Assembly (NCBI GenBank): GCA_958510825.1
Contig: OY294044.1
Location: forward strand, 47,332,626 to 47,396,625
Source: Brachypterus glaber
Lineage: Eukaryota > Arthropoda > Insecta > Coleoptera > Kateretidae
DNA: 64,000 nucleotides
Direction: 5' to 3'
Shown here: positions 23,901-35,139 of the stretch, in pieces
Numbering within the stretch: the stretch's first letter is position 1
How the letters are laid out: the number at the start of each line of letters is the position of its first letter
Translations under genes and position numbers: made by a program
Notes under the pieces: model-generated
What the model was told of the DNA's origin: nothing
What the model saw: only the letters and a program-made list of their open reading frames with translations
Databases searched by the model: none

Positions 23901-24784
23901 ATAACCCTTATTTTATGATAGGTGAGAATAATTTGATTTATAAATTTTGCTCAAAAAATAAAGTCTTGCCTGCGAATCTTTCTGAGTGGAAATTGTATGT
24001 CCCCTCCACACAAACAGAAAAGGTATTAAAATTCTATCATTCTACTCCCTTAGGAGGTCATTTTGGTTATTTTAAATCATACCATAGAATAGCTGAAGAA
24101 TATTTTTGGCCAAATATGCGCAAAGATATTTTACATTTTGTTAAGTCTTGTGAAATTTGTCAAGCTCAGAAAATGCCTAATTATACTAAATATGGTAAAA
24201 TGGGAAATCAAAAGAAAATAAAGTTTCCACTACAATGTCTCTCAATTGATTTAATAGGTCCTCTGGTAAAATCTATGTCTGGGCATAAATATTTACTAGT
24301 TATCTCGGATTATTTTAGTAAATTTGTTTTTACAAAACCCCTTCGTAATGCCACTGCACCTAGCATTGTAAAATTCATAGAAAATGAGATAATCTTGAAA
24401 TTTGGTTGCTGTTCTACCATTATTTGTGACAATGCAACAAATTTCACAAGTAATGTATTTAAAAATTTGGCCAAGAAATATAAAATTAAGATATTTTATT
24501 TACCACGGTATTATCCTGAGAATAATCAAGTGGAAAGGGTAAATAAAACTATTGGTACATGTATAAGAAGTTTTGTCGGTCCTAATCATAAGTCATGGGA
24601 TAAACAAATTAATCAAATAACATTTGCTCTTAATAATAGTCTCCATGAAATTACTGGATTTAATCCTGCTCATTTGATGTTTGGTCGTAAACTTCCAATA
24701 TCTGGTGATTTTTATAAACCTATTGATGTAAATAATGATTTTAATCCTACCAATGAGATGCGGCAGAAATATTCTGAAGTGTAA
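20915..24784 (+). CDS. pol: Gypsy pol polyprotein (protease-RT-RNaseH-integrase), C-terminally truncated
   Basis: Open in the -1 frame relative to gag; 20915 is only its first Met, and expression probably comes by frameshifting at 20951-20957. Numbering from that Met: Lys/Asn/Pro-rich linker with repeated LPQ words (about 25-240); aspartic protease LLDSGS (D279); RT with YLDDIII (D595, D596); RNase H TDSSDFA (D745) and TDHKALLWL; integrase HHCC zinc finger (H1042, H1049, C1079, C1082) and catalytic D1112, D1172, E1207. The integrase C-terminal module expected in this family is missing. The frame ends with EMRQKYSEV two bases into the 3' LTR, so integrase is probably defective. All catalytic residues upstream are intact. 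Confidence 0.94.
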   Translation: MPKMFKKIFKFFKKRTELGHNTLHYDQTSFKNLPLPNKKLPQYFSNERIFVNSNILKNKKSFLPPHFSKNEKSFIPPPFLSNEKSNLNQEIFSSVLSTKLDKSKNTSFYNSKLSSQSSQKVVENNNLPQKHNLPQPFLKNENENLPQLFYKNKNLPHNLPQNFLKNKILPHNLPQDIHTNVLPNNKISKYVSQKLSQHLPQNLPQNFPNNVSNDLHSKKLQSFGISRKSEAWKSWLEKVKQFFKPKIQESLPLLINVKNDNRPYINISIFSDTFTALLDSGSNSSILGKDGLKIINKFKIKLHKMKNSFVKTASGDKQNILGYVYLPIKIDGVCKIIQFFLVPSVTHNVILGIDFYKIFHIEVDYKNMQWNINSDLVSICTIDNSIIKPSENEDNLQILTKDERKIAKAIIDSFSAIDGSKRLGRTDKYIHKIETTGKPFRVKQYPFSPYMLEYLNKELDEMLRLGVVEPATSEYNSPVFLVKKKNGTFRFVFDGRELNKNTSVDSYPVANVDRILKTLKSNPKYISSLDLKSAFWQIPLEESSKDKTAFTIPGRGLFRFIVLPFGLQNASSAMCRLMDKIFGTSLEPYVFVYLDDIIIVSETFKQHISLLKIVLQRLQEASLTINVEKCQFFREKLPYLGFILDRQGLHCDPSKISIMLNYPLPSTFTEIKRFIGLTSYYRRFVKGFSDLISPISNLLKKRKKGQKIKMTEEAKASFEKVKQALVTSPILSLPQFNTGFTIQTDSSDFALSACLIQFQDGFERIICYASRNLSDRERRVYTTTEKELAAVIFGFDKFRGYIEACPHKIKLVTDHKALLWLSNLKSPAGRLCRWAVKLREHNFEISHIAGNLNFLPDSLSRIKNPEDLKEDPYVEVITSNFNSNKPITSNLSSKIKNDFPSSDDLESKFYNLIDSYPSYSENYLISKLLEIRTFHTNFNVEKSPEILENSLENNEVKNINSQVSKIDLQNSFEINEVDIDENYSNLREKIKLNPTDNPYFMIGENNLIYKFCSKNKVLPANLSEWKLYVPSTQTEKVLKFYHSTPLGGHFGYFKSYHRIAEEYFWPNMRKDILHFVKSCEICQAQKMPNYTKYGKMGNQKKIKFPLQCLSIDLIGPLVKSMSGHKYLLVISDYFSKFVFTKPLRNATAPSIVKFIENEIILKFGCCSTIICDNATNFTSNVFKNLAKKYKIKIFYLPRYYPENNQVERVNKTIGTCIRSFVGPNHKSWDKQINQITFALNNSLHEITGFNPAHLMFGRKLPISGDFYKPIDVNNDFNPTNEMRQKYSEV
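20951..20993 (+). promoter_or_regulatory. Programmed -1 ribosomal frameshift signal between gag and pol
   Basis: AAAAAAC (20951-20957) is a canonical X_XXY_YYZ heptamer (A_AAA_AAC) in gag register. A 12-base interval later lies a perfect hairpin: GGTCATAAT (20969-20977), 7-nt loop, ATTATGACC (20985-20993). A -1 slip here enters the pol frame before the gag stop at 20967-20969. Spacing to the stem is 11 nt, slightly longer than the common 5-9. Confidence 0.85.
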
Positions 24785-25840
24785 CAACAATTATTATTGT
24801 TATCACAATTGTCAATATAATTCATTTATTTTAATACACCCTGTATATTGATTCCTTATAGATTATCTTAAATACGCAGTACTGTATAATCAGTTGCATA
24901 GCATTTTGATTATACTATTTTGAATACATAAAATTGTATTATTGGTTGCATAACCATAAGCCTTAAATTTAAATTATAAATATTTTATATCTTTGAATAT
25001 ATGTATAATTAATTAAATTGTAACATGTAATTAGGTCAATTAACTTTTAAAATAAGTAAATGTAATAATCCTACTCATGAGTTATTAAGTTTAGTAATTT
25101 TATAAAATATTCAGAACTGAGATTTTCAGAATCAGAACAAACCTAACAGTTTGACGGATGACAATTAATTTTCTCGCTGGCTCTTTCTTTTTGCATAAGG
25201 ACATGATAGAAGCAAGTTCGTCATAAATTATATTTTAATTGACCAGCTCATTAAAATGCTGGTCTTACCTACGGTTTTACCTACAGTTTTATCTGTGAAC
25301 ACAATGTAACTCCAGATTGAAGTAACATAACCTCAATATATCGCATGGACGCGATGGCTACCTCAATGAGGCTACCACAAGGAAATAACTCATGAATAAG
25401 ATTAAACTAACTCAAGTGCTGTATTCCAATGTCATCTAATGACCAGGATATCCGTCTCATCCAACATGTACATTTGGTACGGAGCTGCATTTTCAATCTC
25501 AAGTAAGATTATTCCAGTTGCCTCACAACTAAAATTTATCTCCTAATTTCATTAAAATTGCAAAGATCAAATCAATAATTCATCAAATTAATAATTCTTT
25601 AAATGTTTAAGTAACCAATATAAATATAAATGTATTTTAAATGTTACTTTTATTTTATTTAAGTTTTCTTGATTTCTTTTATAAAAAATCAAGTGGCGCT
25701 CTAAATAAGACATAAAAATAACATCGTACAATATCTAGCAACGTCCTACCACCCCGAGAACACTTTTTCAAAAATACCATCTTATGTGGCATCGAACAGA
25801 GTCTGGCTGCACACATGTTATGTTTAACAAGTAGGCTACA
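24780..25840 (+). repeat. 3' LTR (1061 bp)
   Basis: Same start, end and length as the 5' LTR. The pol stop TAA (24782-24784) is supplied by its first bases. Confidence 0.96.
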
Positions 25841-25844
25841 ATCT

Positions 25845-26546
25845 ACGGCTATGATGTTTTGTCAAGAAAATAAACGGCATTATTTAAAACTCAATATTCC
25901 CATAATTATAGGGACAGAGACTATTTTATATTCTTCTGAAATGAAATACCTTGGTATTTTTTTGGACGATAAACTTAGATTTGAGAATCACGTTAAATAT
26001 ATTTTAAAAAGGACTTTTTATATTAAATTAAAAGTATTGTATACAAATAAATGTCTATTAAATCATAATTTGCGCAAAAAATTATGCCAATCACTTATTT
26101 TTCCTATTTTTAATTATTGTAACATAGTATATTTTCCTTGTTTAGATTTATCCAATAAAACCAGATTACAAAAAATTCAAAATACATGTGTCCGCTATGT
26201 CACCGATACCAGAAAATACGACCATATCTCACCAAAATACACAGAGCTTAAATGGCTACGAATTGATAAGATTGTACAGCTTTATTATAGTACATTTTTG
26301 CACAAGCTACTATCTACATCAATGCCTGTTTACTTACGCGAAAAATTAGTTTTTAGAAATGACATACATGATCGCAATCTGCGCGTAATAAAATTACTGA
26401 CAATGCCTAGATATTCCACAGACTTGTTTAAGAGATCCTTTTCCTTTAACTCCGTTTTTATTTATAATAAGATAGACAAAAATGTAGTTTCCTTTTCTTA
26501 TAATAAGTTTAAGCATTCTATTAAGACCTCTTTATTTAATCTATAA
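25845..26546 (+). pseudogene. LINE reverse transcriptase, C-terminal part (continuation)
   Basis: This resumes the LINE frame exactly: TCT at the left break joins ACG here. It codes for the RT thumb and C-terminal domain, with LGIFLDDKLRFENHV, then LIFPIFNYCNIVYF, RLQKIQNTCVRY and a final SFNSVFIYNKI segment typical of LINE ORF2 ends. Stop TAA at 26544-26546. The earlier codons (25815-25844) belong to the LTR and target duplication. Confidence 0.88.
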
Positions 26547-26865
26547 TTACTACAGGCTCCTTCTTGTCAAACTTATCATCTTTATTTTAATCTATAATTA
26601 TTATTACCTATTATTAGTTACTTCTTGTTAAATTTATTTGTTTTCTTTTTCTTTTTTTTCTTTTTTTTATAATTTGTTATAATTTAGGTTGTAGCTTAAA
26701 TAGGTTAAGTGTAAGAATAGCCTTGGCTAAACTTCGCCTATTTTAGGTTTACATATTATCCAACAACGTTATATTTTACAGAATTATTATTTATTTGAAT
26801 TATGTATTTGTTTTCAATGGATAAATAAAGACGATTTATTATTATTATTATTATTATAATTAAAA
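26547..26865 (+). mobile_element. LINE 3' UTR and (ATT)n tail
   Basis: The non-coding end of the LINE contains AATAAAGACG and finishes in a TTA/ATT microsatellite (about 26838-26860), the tail style of CR1/I-type LINEs. Confidence 0.75.
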
Positions 26866-27547
26866 AAAATATGAGCCATCTCGAATGAGTGAGAGTACTT
26901 TCTCCTAAAAAAATTAAATTCATCATTAAATTATATAATGAATATTTTTCGTGATTTTATTTTCGAGGGGTATTTCCTATCCCGGCTTGGAAAACAATTA
27001 TAATATTATTTTTTGTGTATTTTTATGACTTTAGGTGGTTTTTAAAGTTTTATTGAAATTATTTACATTTTGGGGGACAGAGGGGGCAAAAAAATTATAG
27101 TAAGTTTTTTTGTGGGTAATTTGCTTTACGTTTAAAGTCGTTTTTAAATGTTTCTTCTATTGTGAAAGAAGTTATGGCCAAAGCAAAAAGTTAACCCCCC
27201 TTTTACCCCCGCCGTCCCCAACTTATTTTGCTCAAATACGTATTTGTCCAAGATAATATAAAAATACATCTGCAAACCAAATTTCAAGTCTTTAGCTTAA
27301 AGCGTTCTTAAGTTATCGTGGATAGTATCGACAGATGGATAGATATAATATTTTTTCTTAGCTTATCTTGATATTTCTCGAGGTTTAGGTATTTTTTTTC
27401 ACAATACTTTCATTTTGAGAAAGTTAAAAGGTTTTACGTAATATATGGACAGCCCCTGTACACTAGTTGTACTTATACTTACCTAAAAAATATTAAAAAA
27501 TCAATATCCAAAATTCTATTGATAATATTGATATTCATTTATGCTTT
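26866..27547. repeat. Dispersed repeat spacer, no gene seen
   Basis: Includes the recurring AAGCGTTCTTAAGTTATCGTG word (about 27299-27322) shared with 4.8 kb and 51.5 kb. No ORF is supported. Confidence 0.5.
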
Positions 27548-27753
27548 GACTTTCAAAACGCAGTTTTTGATTTTTTTAATATTATTTTTTTTTAATAATT
27601 AGTGAAATTGATTTAATTCGCTAATTTAATTTAACTATTCTTTGCAAAATAAATAGTACCTGATGTTCATTGGTAATATAAACACTGTTATAGTTCCTAA
27701 ATAAATATTTGGTAAAGGAAAGTGTTATTTGTCAAAAACTGCGTTTTGAAAGT
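27548..27753. mobile_element. MITE with 23-bp perfect terminal inverted repeats
   Basis: GACTTTCAAAACGCAGTTTTTGA at the left is exactly inverted at 27731-27753. The two small overlapping ORFs near here are mirror shadows. Confidence 0.8.
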
Positions 27754-28559
27754 CACCTCTACATTTAACGTCAGCGCCGACAGAAAAATACTTTGCCCAG
27801 TAAAAAAGTTTTCCCATTTTTCCAACCCGCTCGTAAAATGGTTTTTTATTATCAGATTTACTTTCAGCAACATCAAAAACCCCAATATACCAATTTTCAC
27901 GAAAATTACCCCCGCCCCTTAAGAGGTGGATTTCAAAAAAATACTCAGTTTTAGCATCCTTTAAAACCCCAATATACAGATTCTCAAGAAAACTATCCCC
28001 CGTCCCCTAGGAGGTGGAGTTAGAATCTTTTTATTCTAAGATTTGGTTTAAGCGACTTTTTGAATTGAATTGAAAACATTTAGAATTATTTGCCCCTCAC
28101 CCCCGCGGGGTGAAAATTTCTATAATCAGATTTAATTTTAAAAACCCCCTATAGGATTTTTCAATTTTTTGTGGAAAAAAATATAAAATTTTTCCAAATT
28201 AACTTCTCTACGTTTTCAACAAAAACGCCTTTTCAAAATTAATTTCTCTACATCTTTTTATTGTTACGGCTGTCTTTGTTTCAATTACCTCGAAATGACA
28301 TATTTTGACATTTGTCATATTTTGAATGATAAAACCAAATATTGCACAAATTCTTTCAAAAACTAATAATTTTCTTTAAAAACGGGATCAGATTAGATCC
28401 CGAAACGCTAGAAGTTAACTTTTATTTAGTTTTTCGTTCTTTTTTTTAATTATTTTAACGATTTATCAAGAATTTTATTAAAAATTCTTTATTTAGGCAA
28501 AAATTTTAAACTTTGGTAAGATATTGACTAATAATATTTTTTAGGTAAAGAAGATAAAG
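27754..28559. repeat. Two diverged direct repeats, then A+T-rich spacer
   Basis: AACCCCAATATAC..ATT occurs at about 27878 and 27965, followed in each case by CCCC-rich text with GAGGTGGA. No gene is seen. Confidence 0.5.
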
Positions 28560-28871
28560 GGAAGTTCTAAAATACTGAACACAATATTCAGCTGAACGTT
28601 CAGCGCATGCGCATATCAGTCCCGCAAATCACGGGTGCGTTCCAAAACAACGTATACTGCGGATTTAAAACAATAATTTAAAACCAAACTTAAAAAGAGT
28701 TATTTTTGGTCAATCACAAGTAAATATAGGTTAAGCTTGGCTAGTTTAACATACGGGGTATAATAATTTCACTAAACAATAAAGATGTTGAGTGTCTGAA
28801 AAAAAATAATTTATTTTATTTTAAATGTTCTTTATATTTGAACTTTAACCCCCTACAGACAAAGTGTATTT

Positions 28872-31800
28872 TTTCAATATATTTTTATTTCAGCTGTCCG
28901 CGATAATATACGGGACGTATACATTAAACTGAACGATAAAAAAACAACCTGAACGCCTGAAAAAAATAGTAAAATTTTGTTTATCGCTACAAAACTTAAA
29001 ATCTTATTTGGTTTTACCATTTTCTACAATATATTTTTATTTCAGCTCTCCCCGATAATATACGGGGTGAATACATTAAACTGAACGATAAAAAAACAAC
29101 CTGAACGTCTGAAAAAAATAGTAAAATTTTGTTTATCGCTACAAAACATAAAATCTTATTTGGTTTTACCATTTTCTACAATATATTTTTATTTCAGCTC
29201 TCCCCGATAATATACGGGGTAAATACATTAAACTGAACGATAAAAAAAACAACCTGAACGCCTGAAAAAAATAGTAAAATTTTGTTTATCGCTACAAAAC
29301 TTAAAATCTTATTTGGTTTTACCATTTTCTACAATATATTTTTATTTCAGCTCTCCCCGATAATATACGGGGTAAATACATTAAACTGAACGATAAAAAA
29401 ACAACCTGAACGCCTGAAAAAAATAGTAAAATTTTGTTTATCGCTACAAAACTTAAAATCTTATTTGGTTTTACCATTTTCTACAATATATTTTTATTTC
29501 AGCTCTCCCCGATAATATACGGGGTGAATACATTAAACTGAACGATAAAAAAACAACCTGAACGCCTGAAAAAAATAGTAAAATTTTGTTTATCGCTACA
29601 AAACTTAAAATCTTATTTGGTTTTACCATTTTCTACAATATATTTTTATTTCAGCTCTCCGCGATAATATACGGGGTGTATACATTAAACTGAACGATAA
29701 AAAAACAACCTGAACGCCTGAAAAAAATAGTAAAATTTTGTGTATCGCTACAAAACTTAAAATCTTATTTGGTTTTACCATTTTCTACAATATATTTTTA
29801 TTTCAGCTCTCCGCGATAATATACGGGGTGTATACATTAAGCTGAACGATAAAAAAACAACCTGAACGCCTGAAAAGAATAGTAAAATTTTGTCTATCGC
29901 CACAAAACTTAAAATCTTATTTGGTTTTATCATTTTCCACAATATATTTTTATATTAGCTCTCCGCGATAATATACGGGGTATATACATTAAGCTGAACG
30001 ATAAAAAAACAACCTGAACGCCTGAAAAGAATAGTAAAATTTTGTCTATCGCCACAAAACTTAAAATCTTATTTGGTTTTATCATTTTCCACAATATATT
30101 TTTATATTAGCTCTCCGCGATAATATACGGGGTGTATACATTAAGCTGAACGATAAAAAAACAACCTGAACGCCTGAAAAGAATAGTAAAATTTTGTTTA
30201 TCGCTACAAAACTTAAAATCTTATTTGGTTTTACCATTTTCTACAATATATTTTTATTTCAGCTCTCCCCGATAATATACGGGGTGAATACATTAAACTG
30301 AACGATAAAAAAACAACCTGAACGCCTGAAAAAAATAGTAAAATTTTGTTTATCGCTACAAAACTTAAAATCTTATTTGGTTTTACCATTTTCTACAATA
30401 TATTTTTATTTCAGCTCTCCCCGATAATATACGGGGTGAATACATTAAACTGAACGATAAAAAAACAACCTGAACGCCTGAAAAAAATAGTAAAATTTTT
30501 GTTTATCGCTACAAAACTTAAAATCTTATTTGGTTTTACCATTTTCTACAATATATTTTTATTTCAGCTCTCCCCGATAATATACGGGGTGAATACATTA
30601 AACTGAAAGATAAAAAAACAACCTGAACGCCTGAAAAAAATAGTAAAATTTTGTTTATCGCTACAAAACTTAAAATCTTATTTGGTTTTACCATTTTCTA
30701 CAATATATTTTTATTTCAGCTCTCCGCGATAATATACGGGGTGTATACATTAAACTGAACGATAAAAAAACAACCTGAACGCCTGAAAAAAATAGTAAAA
30801 TTTTGTGTATCGCTACAAAACTTAAAATCTTATTTGGTTTTACCATTTTCTACAATATATTTTTATTTCAGCTCTCCGCGATAATATACGGGGTGTATAC
30901 ATTAAGCTGAACGATAAAAAAACAACCTGAACGCCTGAAAAGAATAGTAAAATTTTGTCTATCGCCACAAAACTTAAAATCTTATTTGGTTTTATCATTT
31001 TCCACAATATATTTTTATATTAGCTCTACGCGATAATATACGGGGTATATACATTAAGCTGAACGATAAAAAAACAACCTGAACGCCTGAAAAGAATAGT
31101 AAAATTTTGTCTATCGCCACAAAACTTAAAATCTTATTTGGTTTTATCATTTTACACAATAAATTTTTATATTAGCTCTCCGCGATAATATACGGGGTGT
31201 ATACATTAAGCTGAACGATAAAAAACAACCTGAACGCCTGAAAAGAATAGTAAAATTTTGTCTATCGCCACAAAACTTAAAATCTTATTTGGTTTTATCA
31301 TTTTCCACAATATATTTTTATATTAGCTCTCCGCGATAATATAGGGGGTGTATACATTAAGCTGAACGATAAAAATACATCCTGAACGCCTGAAAAGAAT
31401 ATTAAAACTTTTTCTATCGCCACAAAACTTAAAATCTTATTTGGTTTTATCATTTTCTACAATATATTTTTATTTCAGCTCTCCGCGACAATATACGGGG
31501 TGTATACATTAAACTGAACGATAAAAAAACAACCTAAACGCCTGAAAAGAATAGTAAAATTTTGTCTATCGCCACAAAACTTAAAATCTTATTTGGTTTT
31601 ATCATTTTCCACAATATATTTTTATATTAGCTCTCCGCGATAATATACGGGGTGTATACATTAAGCTGAACGATAAAAAAACAACCTGAACGCCTGAAAA
31701 GAATATTAAAACTTTTTCTATCGCCACAAAACTTAAAATCTTATTTGGTTTTATCATTTTCTACAATATATTTTTATTTCAGCTCTCCGCGACAATATAC

Positions 31801-32946
31801 GGGGTGTATACATTAAACTGAACGATAAAAAAACAACCTAAACGCCTGAAAAGAATAGTAAAATTTTGTCTATCGCCACAAAACTTAAAATCTTATTTGG
31901 TTTTATCATTTTCCACAATATATTTTTATATTAGCTCTACGCGATAATATACGGGGTATATACATTAAGCTGAACGATAAAAAAACAACCTGAACGCCTG
32001 AAAAGAATAGTAAAATTTTGTCTATCGCCACAAAACTTAAAATCTTATTTGGTTTTATCATTTTACACAATATATTTTTATATTAGCTCTCCGCGATAAT
32101 ATACGGGGTGTATACATTAAGCTGAACGATAAAAAACAACCTGAACGCCTGAAAAGAATAGTAAAATTTTGTCTATCGCCACAAAACTTAAAATCTTATT
32201 TGGTTTTATCATTTTCCACAATATATTTTTATATTAGCTCTCCGCGATAATATAGGGGGTGTATACATTAAGCTGAACGATAAAAATACATCCTGAACGC
32301 CTGAAAAGAATATTAAAACTTTTTCTATCGCCACAAAACTTAAAATCTTATTTGGTTTTATCATTTTCTACAATATATTTTTATTTCAGCTCTCCGCGAC
32401 AATATACGGGGTGTATACATTAAACTGAACGATAAAAAAACAACCTAAACGCCTGAAAAGAATAGTAAAATTTTGTCTATCGCCACAAAACTTAAAATCT
32501 TATTTGGTTTTATCATTTTCCACAATATATTTTTATATTAGCTCTCCGCGATAATATACGGGGTGTATACATTAAGCTGAACGATAAAAAAACAACCTGA
32601 ACGCCTGAAAAGAATAGTAAAATTTTGTCTATCGCCACAAAACTTAAAATCTTATTTGGTTTTATCATTTTCCACAATATATTTTTATATATACGCGATA
32701 ATATACGGGGTGTATACATTAAGCTGAACGATAAAAAAACAACCTGAACGCCTGAAAAGAATAGTAAAATTTTGTCTATCGCCACAAAACTTAAAATCTT
32801 ATTTGGTTTTATCATTTTCTACAATATATTTTTATTTCAGCTCTCCGCGACAATATACGGGGTGTATACATTAAACTGAACGATAAAAAAACAACCTGAA
32901 CGCCTGAAAAAAATAGTAAAATCTTGTCTATCGCTACAAAACTTAA
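28872..32946 (+). repeat. 152-bp tandem satellite, about 27 copies, forward orientation
   Basis: Each unit contains CGATAATATACGGGGTGTAT, AACGATAAAAAAACAACCTG and TTATTTGGTTTTACCATT. Spacing is 151-153 bp. A rare variant (CTCTACGCG) recurs at 31021 and 31932, and the ATAGGGGGTG variant at about 31341 and 32253. Both spacings are about 912 bp (six units), so a six-unit higher-order repeat was duplicated. Confidence 0.95.
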
Positions 32947-32961
32947 ATAAAGTCCAAACCA

Positions 32962-34160
32962 AATAACATTTTATGTTTTGTAGCGATAAACAAAATTTTA
33001 CTATTTTTTTCAGGCATTCATGATGTTTTTTCATCGTTCAGCTTAATGTATACACCCCGTATATTATCGCGGAGAGCTGAATTAAAAATATATAGTAGAA
33101 AATGATAAAACTAAATGAGATTTTAAGTTTTGTGGCGATAGACAAGATGTTACTATTTTTTTCAGGCGTTCAGGTTGTTTTTTATCGTTCAGTTTAATGT
33201 ATACACCCCGTATATTATCACGATGAGCTGAAATAAAAATATATTGTAGAAAATGGTAAAACCAAATAAGATTTTAAGTTTTGTGGCGATAGACAAAATT
33301 TTACTATTTTTTTCAGGCGTTCAGGTTGTTTTTTTATCGTTCAGTTTAATGTATACACCCCGTATATTATCGCGGAGAGCTGAAATAAAAATATATTGTA
33401 GAAAATGGTAAAACCAAATAAGATTTTAGGTTTTGTAGCGATAAACAAAATTTTACTATTTTTTTCAGGCGTTCAGGTGGTTTTTTTATCGTTCAGTTTA
33501 ATGTATACACCCCGTATATTATCGCGGAGAGCTGAAATAAAAATATATTGTAGAAAATGGTAAAACCAAATAAGATTTTAAGTTTTGTAGCGATACACAA
33601 AATTTTACAATTTTTTTCAGGCGTTCAGGTTGTTTTTTTATCGTTCAGTTTAATGTATACACCCCGTATATTATCACGATGAGCTGAAATAAAAATATAT
33701 TGTAGAAAATGGTAAAACCAAATAAGATTTTAAGTTTTGTAGCGATACACAAAATTTTACTATTTTTTTAGGCGTTCAGGTTGTTTTTTTATGGTTCAGT
33801 TTAATGTATACACCCCGTATATTATCGGGGAGAGCTGAAATAAAAATATATTGTAGAAAATGTTAAAAGCAAATAAGATTTTAAGTTTTGTAGCGATAAA
33901 CAAAATTTTACTATTTTTTTCAGGCGTTCAGGTTGTTTTTTTATCGTTCAGTTTAATGTATACGCCCCGTATATTATCGCGGAGAGCTGAAATAAAAATA
34001 TATTGTAGAAGATGGTAAAACCAAATAAGATTTTAAGTTTTGTAGCGATAAACAAAATTTTACTATTTTTTTCAGGCGTTCAGGTTGTTTTTTTATCGTT
34101 CAGTTTAATGTATACGCCCCGTATATTATCGCGGACAGCTGAAATAAAAATATATTGAAA
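32962..34160 (-). repeat. 152-bp satellite, about 8 copies, reverse orientation
   Basis: Same unit inverted. The switch point is a short unrelated sequence (32947-32961, TAAATAAAGTCCAAACC). Confidence 0.93.
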
Positions 34161-34472
34161 AAATACACTTTGTCTGTAGGGGGTTAAAGTTCAAATATAA
34201 AGAACATTTAAAATAAAATAAATTATTTTTTTCAGACACTCAACATCTTTATGGTTAAGTGAAATTATTATACCCCGTATGTTAAACTAGCCAAGCTTAA
34301 CCTATATTTACTTGTGATTGACCAAAAATAACTCTTTTTAAGTTTGGTTTTAAATTATTGTTTTAAATTCGCCGTATACGTTGTTTTGGAACGCACTCGT
34401 GATTTGCGGGACTGATATGCGCATGCGCTGAACGTTCAGCTGAATATTGTGTTCAGTATTTTAGATAGACCC

Positions 34473-35139
34473 GAAGATAAAGCAGATAAGTATTATTTTA
34501 AACGCAATACCTTACCAGCGCATCTAGAAATAGGTGCGCCTGATAAGAACATTTTAATTTTATTTTCTGTTTTAGATTTTTTATCGATATAAATAATCAT
34601 TGAGGCGAAATGGCTTAAATTAATAATACTATAAATATATATACGCCTCAAATAAATTATAGATTCAATTTGAATTTTTGAGATTTCACTGTGAATGTCC
34701 AGACCGTCCGCAAAGGGACTCATTTTCCGTTTCTTTCATCAATTTTGTTCTAAATTTTCCTGGGGAACTATTTGACAATGCCTATTTTCCTTGACATCCT
34801 TGACGGCGCTAAACCCGCTGCTAGATAGAGTGACCCTAATAAGAAAGAATACCTAATAAATTATAAGTGCCATAAAAAGAACCTTTTTATTATTTATTGC
34901 CTTGATGTTTTTTTCTAGTGCTGTTCCCATTTTACGCTTCGTCCTTTCTGTCTGTCAGGATAAAAGATTTTTATCTGGAAAAAATGAACCCTTAATTTTT
35001 TTAATATGTTCTGGAAAATATAATTGGTCTGTAAATAATATGGCTTGAAAACCACTCAACAATACTGCTATATTTTATTAAACAGGCCGTGAAGATATGT
35101 AATGCTACGTATTCCATTATATACTATTCACTAGAGATC
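34473..35139. other. Spacer, no confident gene
   Basis: A minus-strand 76-codon ORF (34493-34723, MSPFADGLDIHSEI...) has no recognised domain and no partner exon. The AAACAGGCCGTGAAGATATG word (35080) recurs inverted near 13655. Confidence 0.35.

Larger units (their letters stand above)
17796..25840 (+). mobile_element. Ty3/Gypsy LTR retrotransposon, 8045 bp, 3'-truncated internally
   Basis: Two 1061-bp LTRs with TG...CA ends flank gag and pol. The target duplication is ATCT (17792-17795 and 25841-25844), 4 bp as expected for this superfamily. Order: LTR, leader, gag, pol (protease, RT, RNase H, integrase), LTR. There is no env. The pol stop codon falls inside the 3' LTR, and no polypurine tract precedes that LTR. 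The LTRs read identical along their whole length, so insertion is recent. Confidence 0.96.
28560..34472. mobile_element. 5.9-kb foldback / MULE-like element with inverted 152-bp satellite arrays
   Basis: The 10-bp direct repeat GAAGATAAAG (28550-28559; 34473-34482) flanks the element, a length typical of Mutator-like and near Foldback elements. Terminal arms of about 312 bp (28560-28871; 34161-34472) are near-identical inverted copies starting GG and containing CAGCTGAACGTTCAGCGCAT. Between them lie two head-to-head tandem arrays. There is no transposase, so it is non-autonomous. Small minus-strand ORFs inside are array shadows. Confidence 0.88.

Noticed and set aside
20969..24784. An env gene in the Gypsy element
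   Set aside because: Pol runs directly into the 3' LTR; there is no space for a third ORF.
32513..33034. 100- and 65-codon minus ORFs
   Set aside because: Translations of the 152-bp satellite; the duplicated peptide mirrors the tandem units.
28872..34160. CRISPR-like array
   Set aside because: Repeats are adjacent 152-bp units without unique spacers, in a eukaryotic foldback element.
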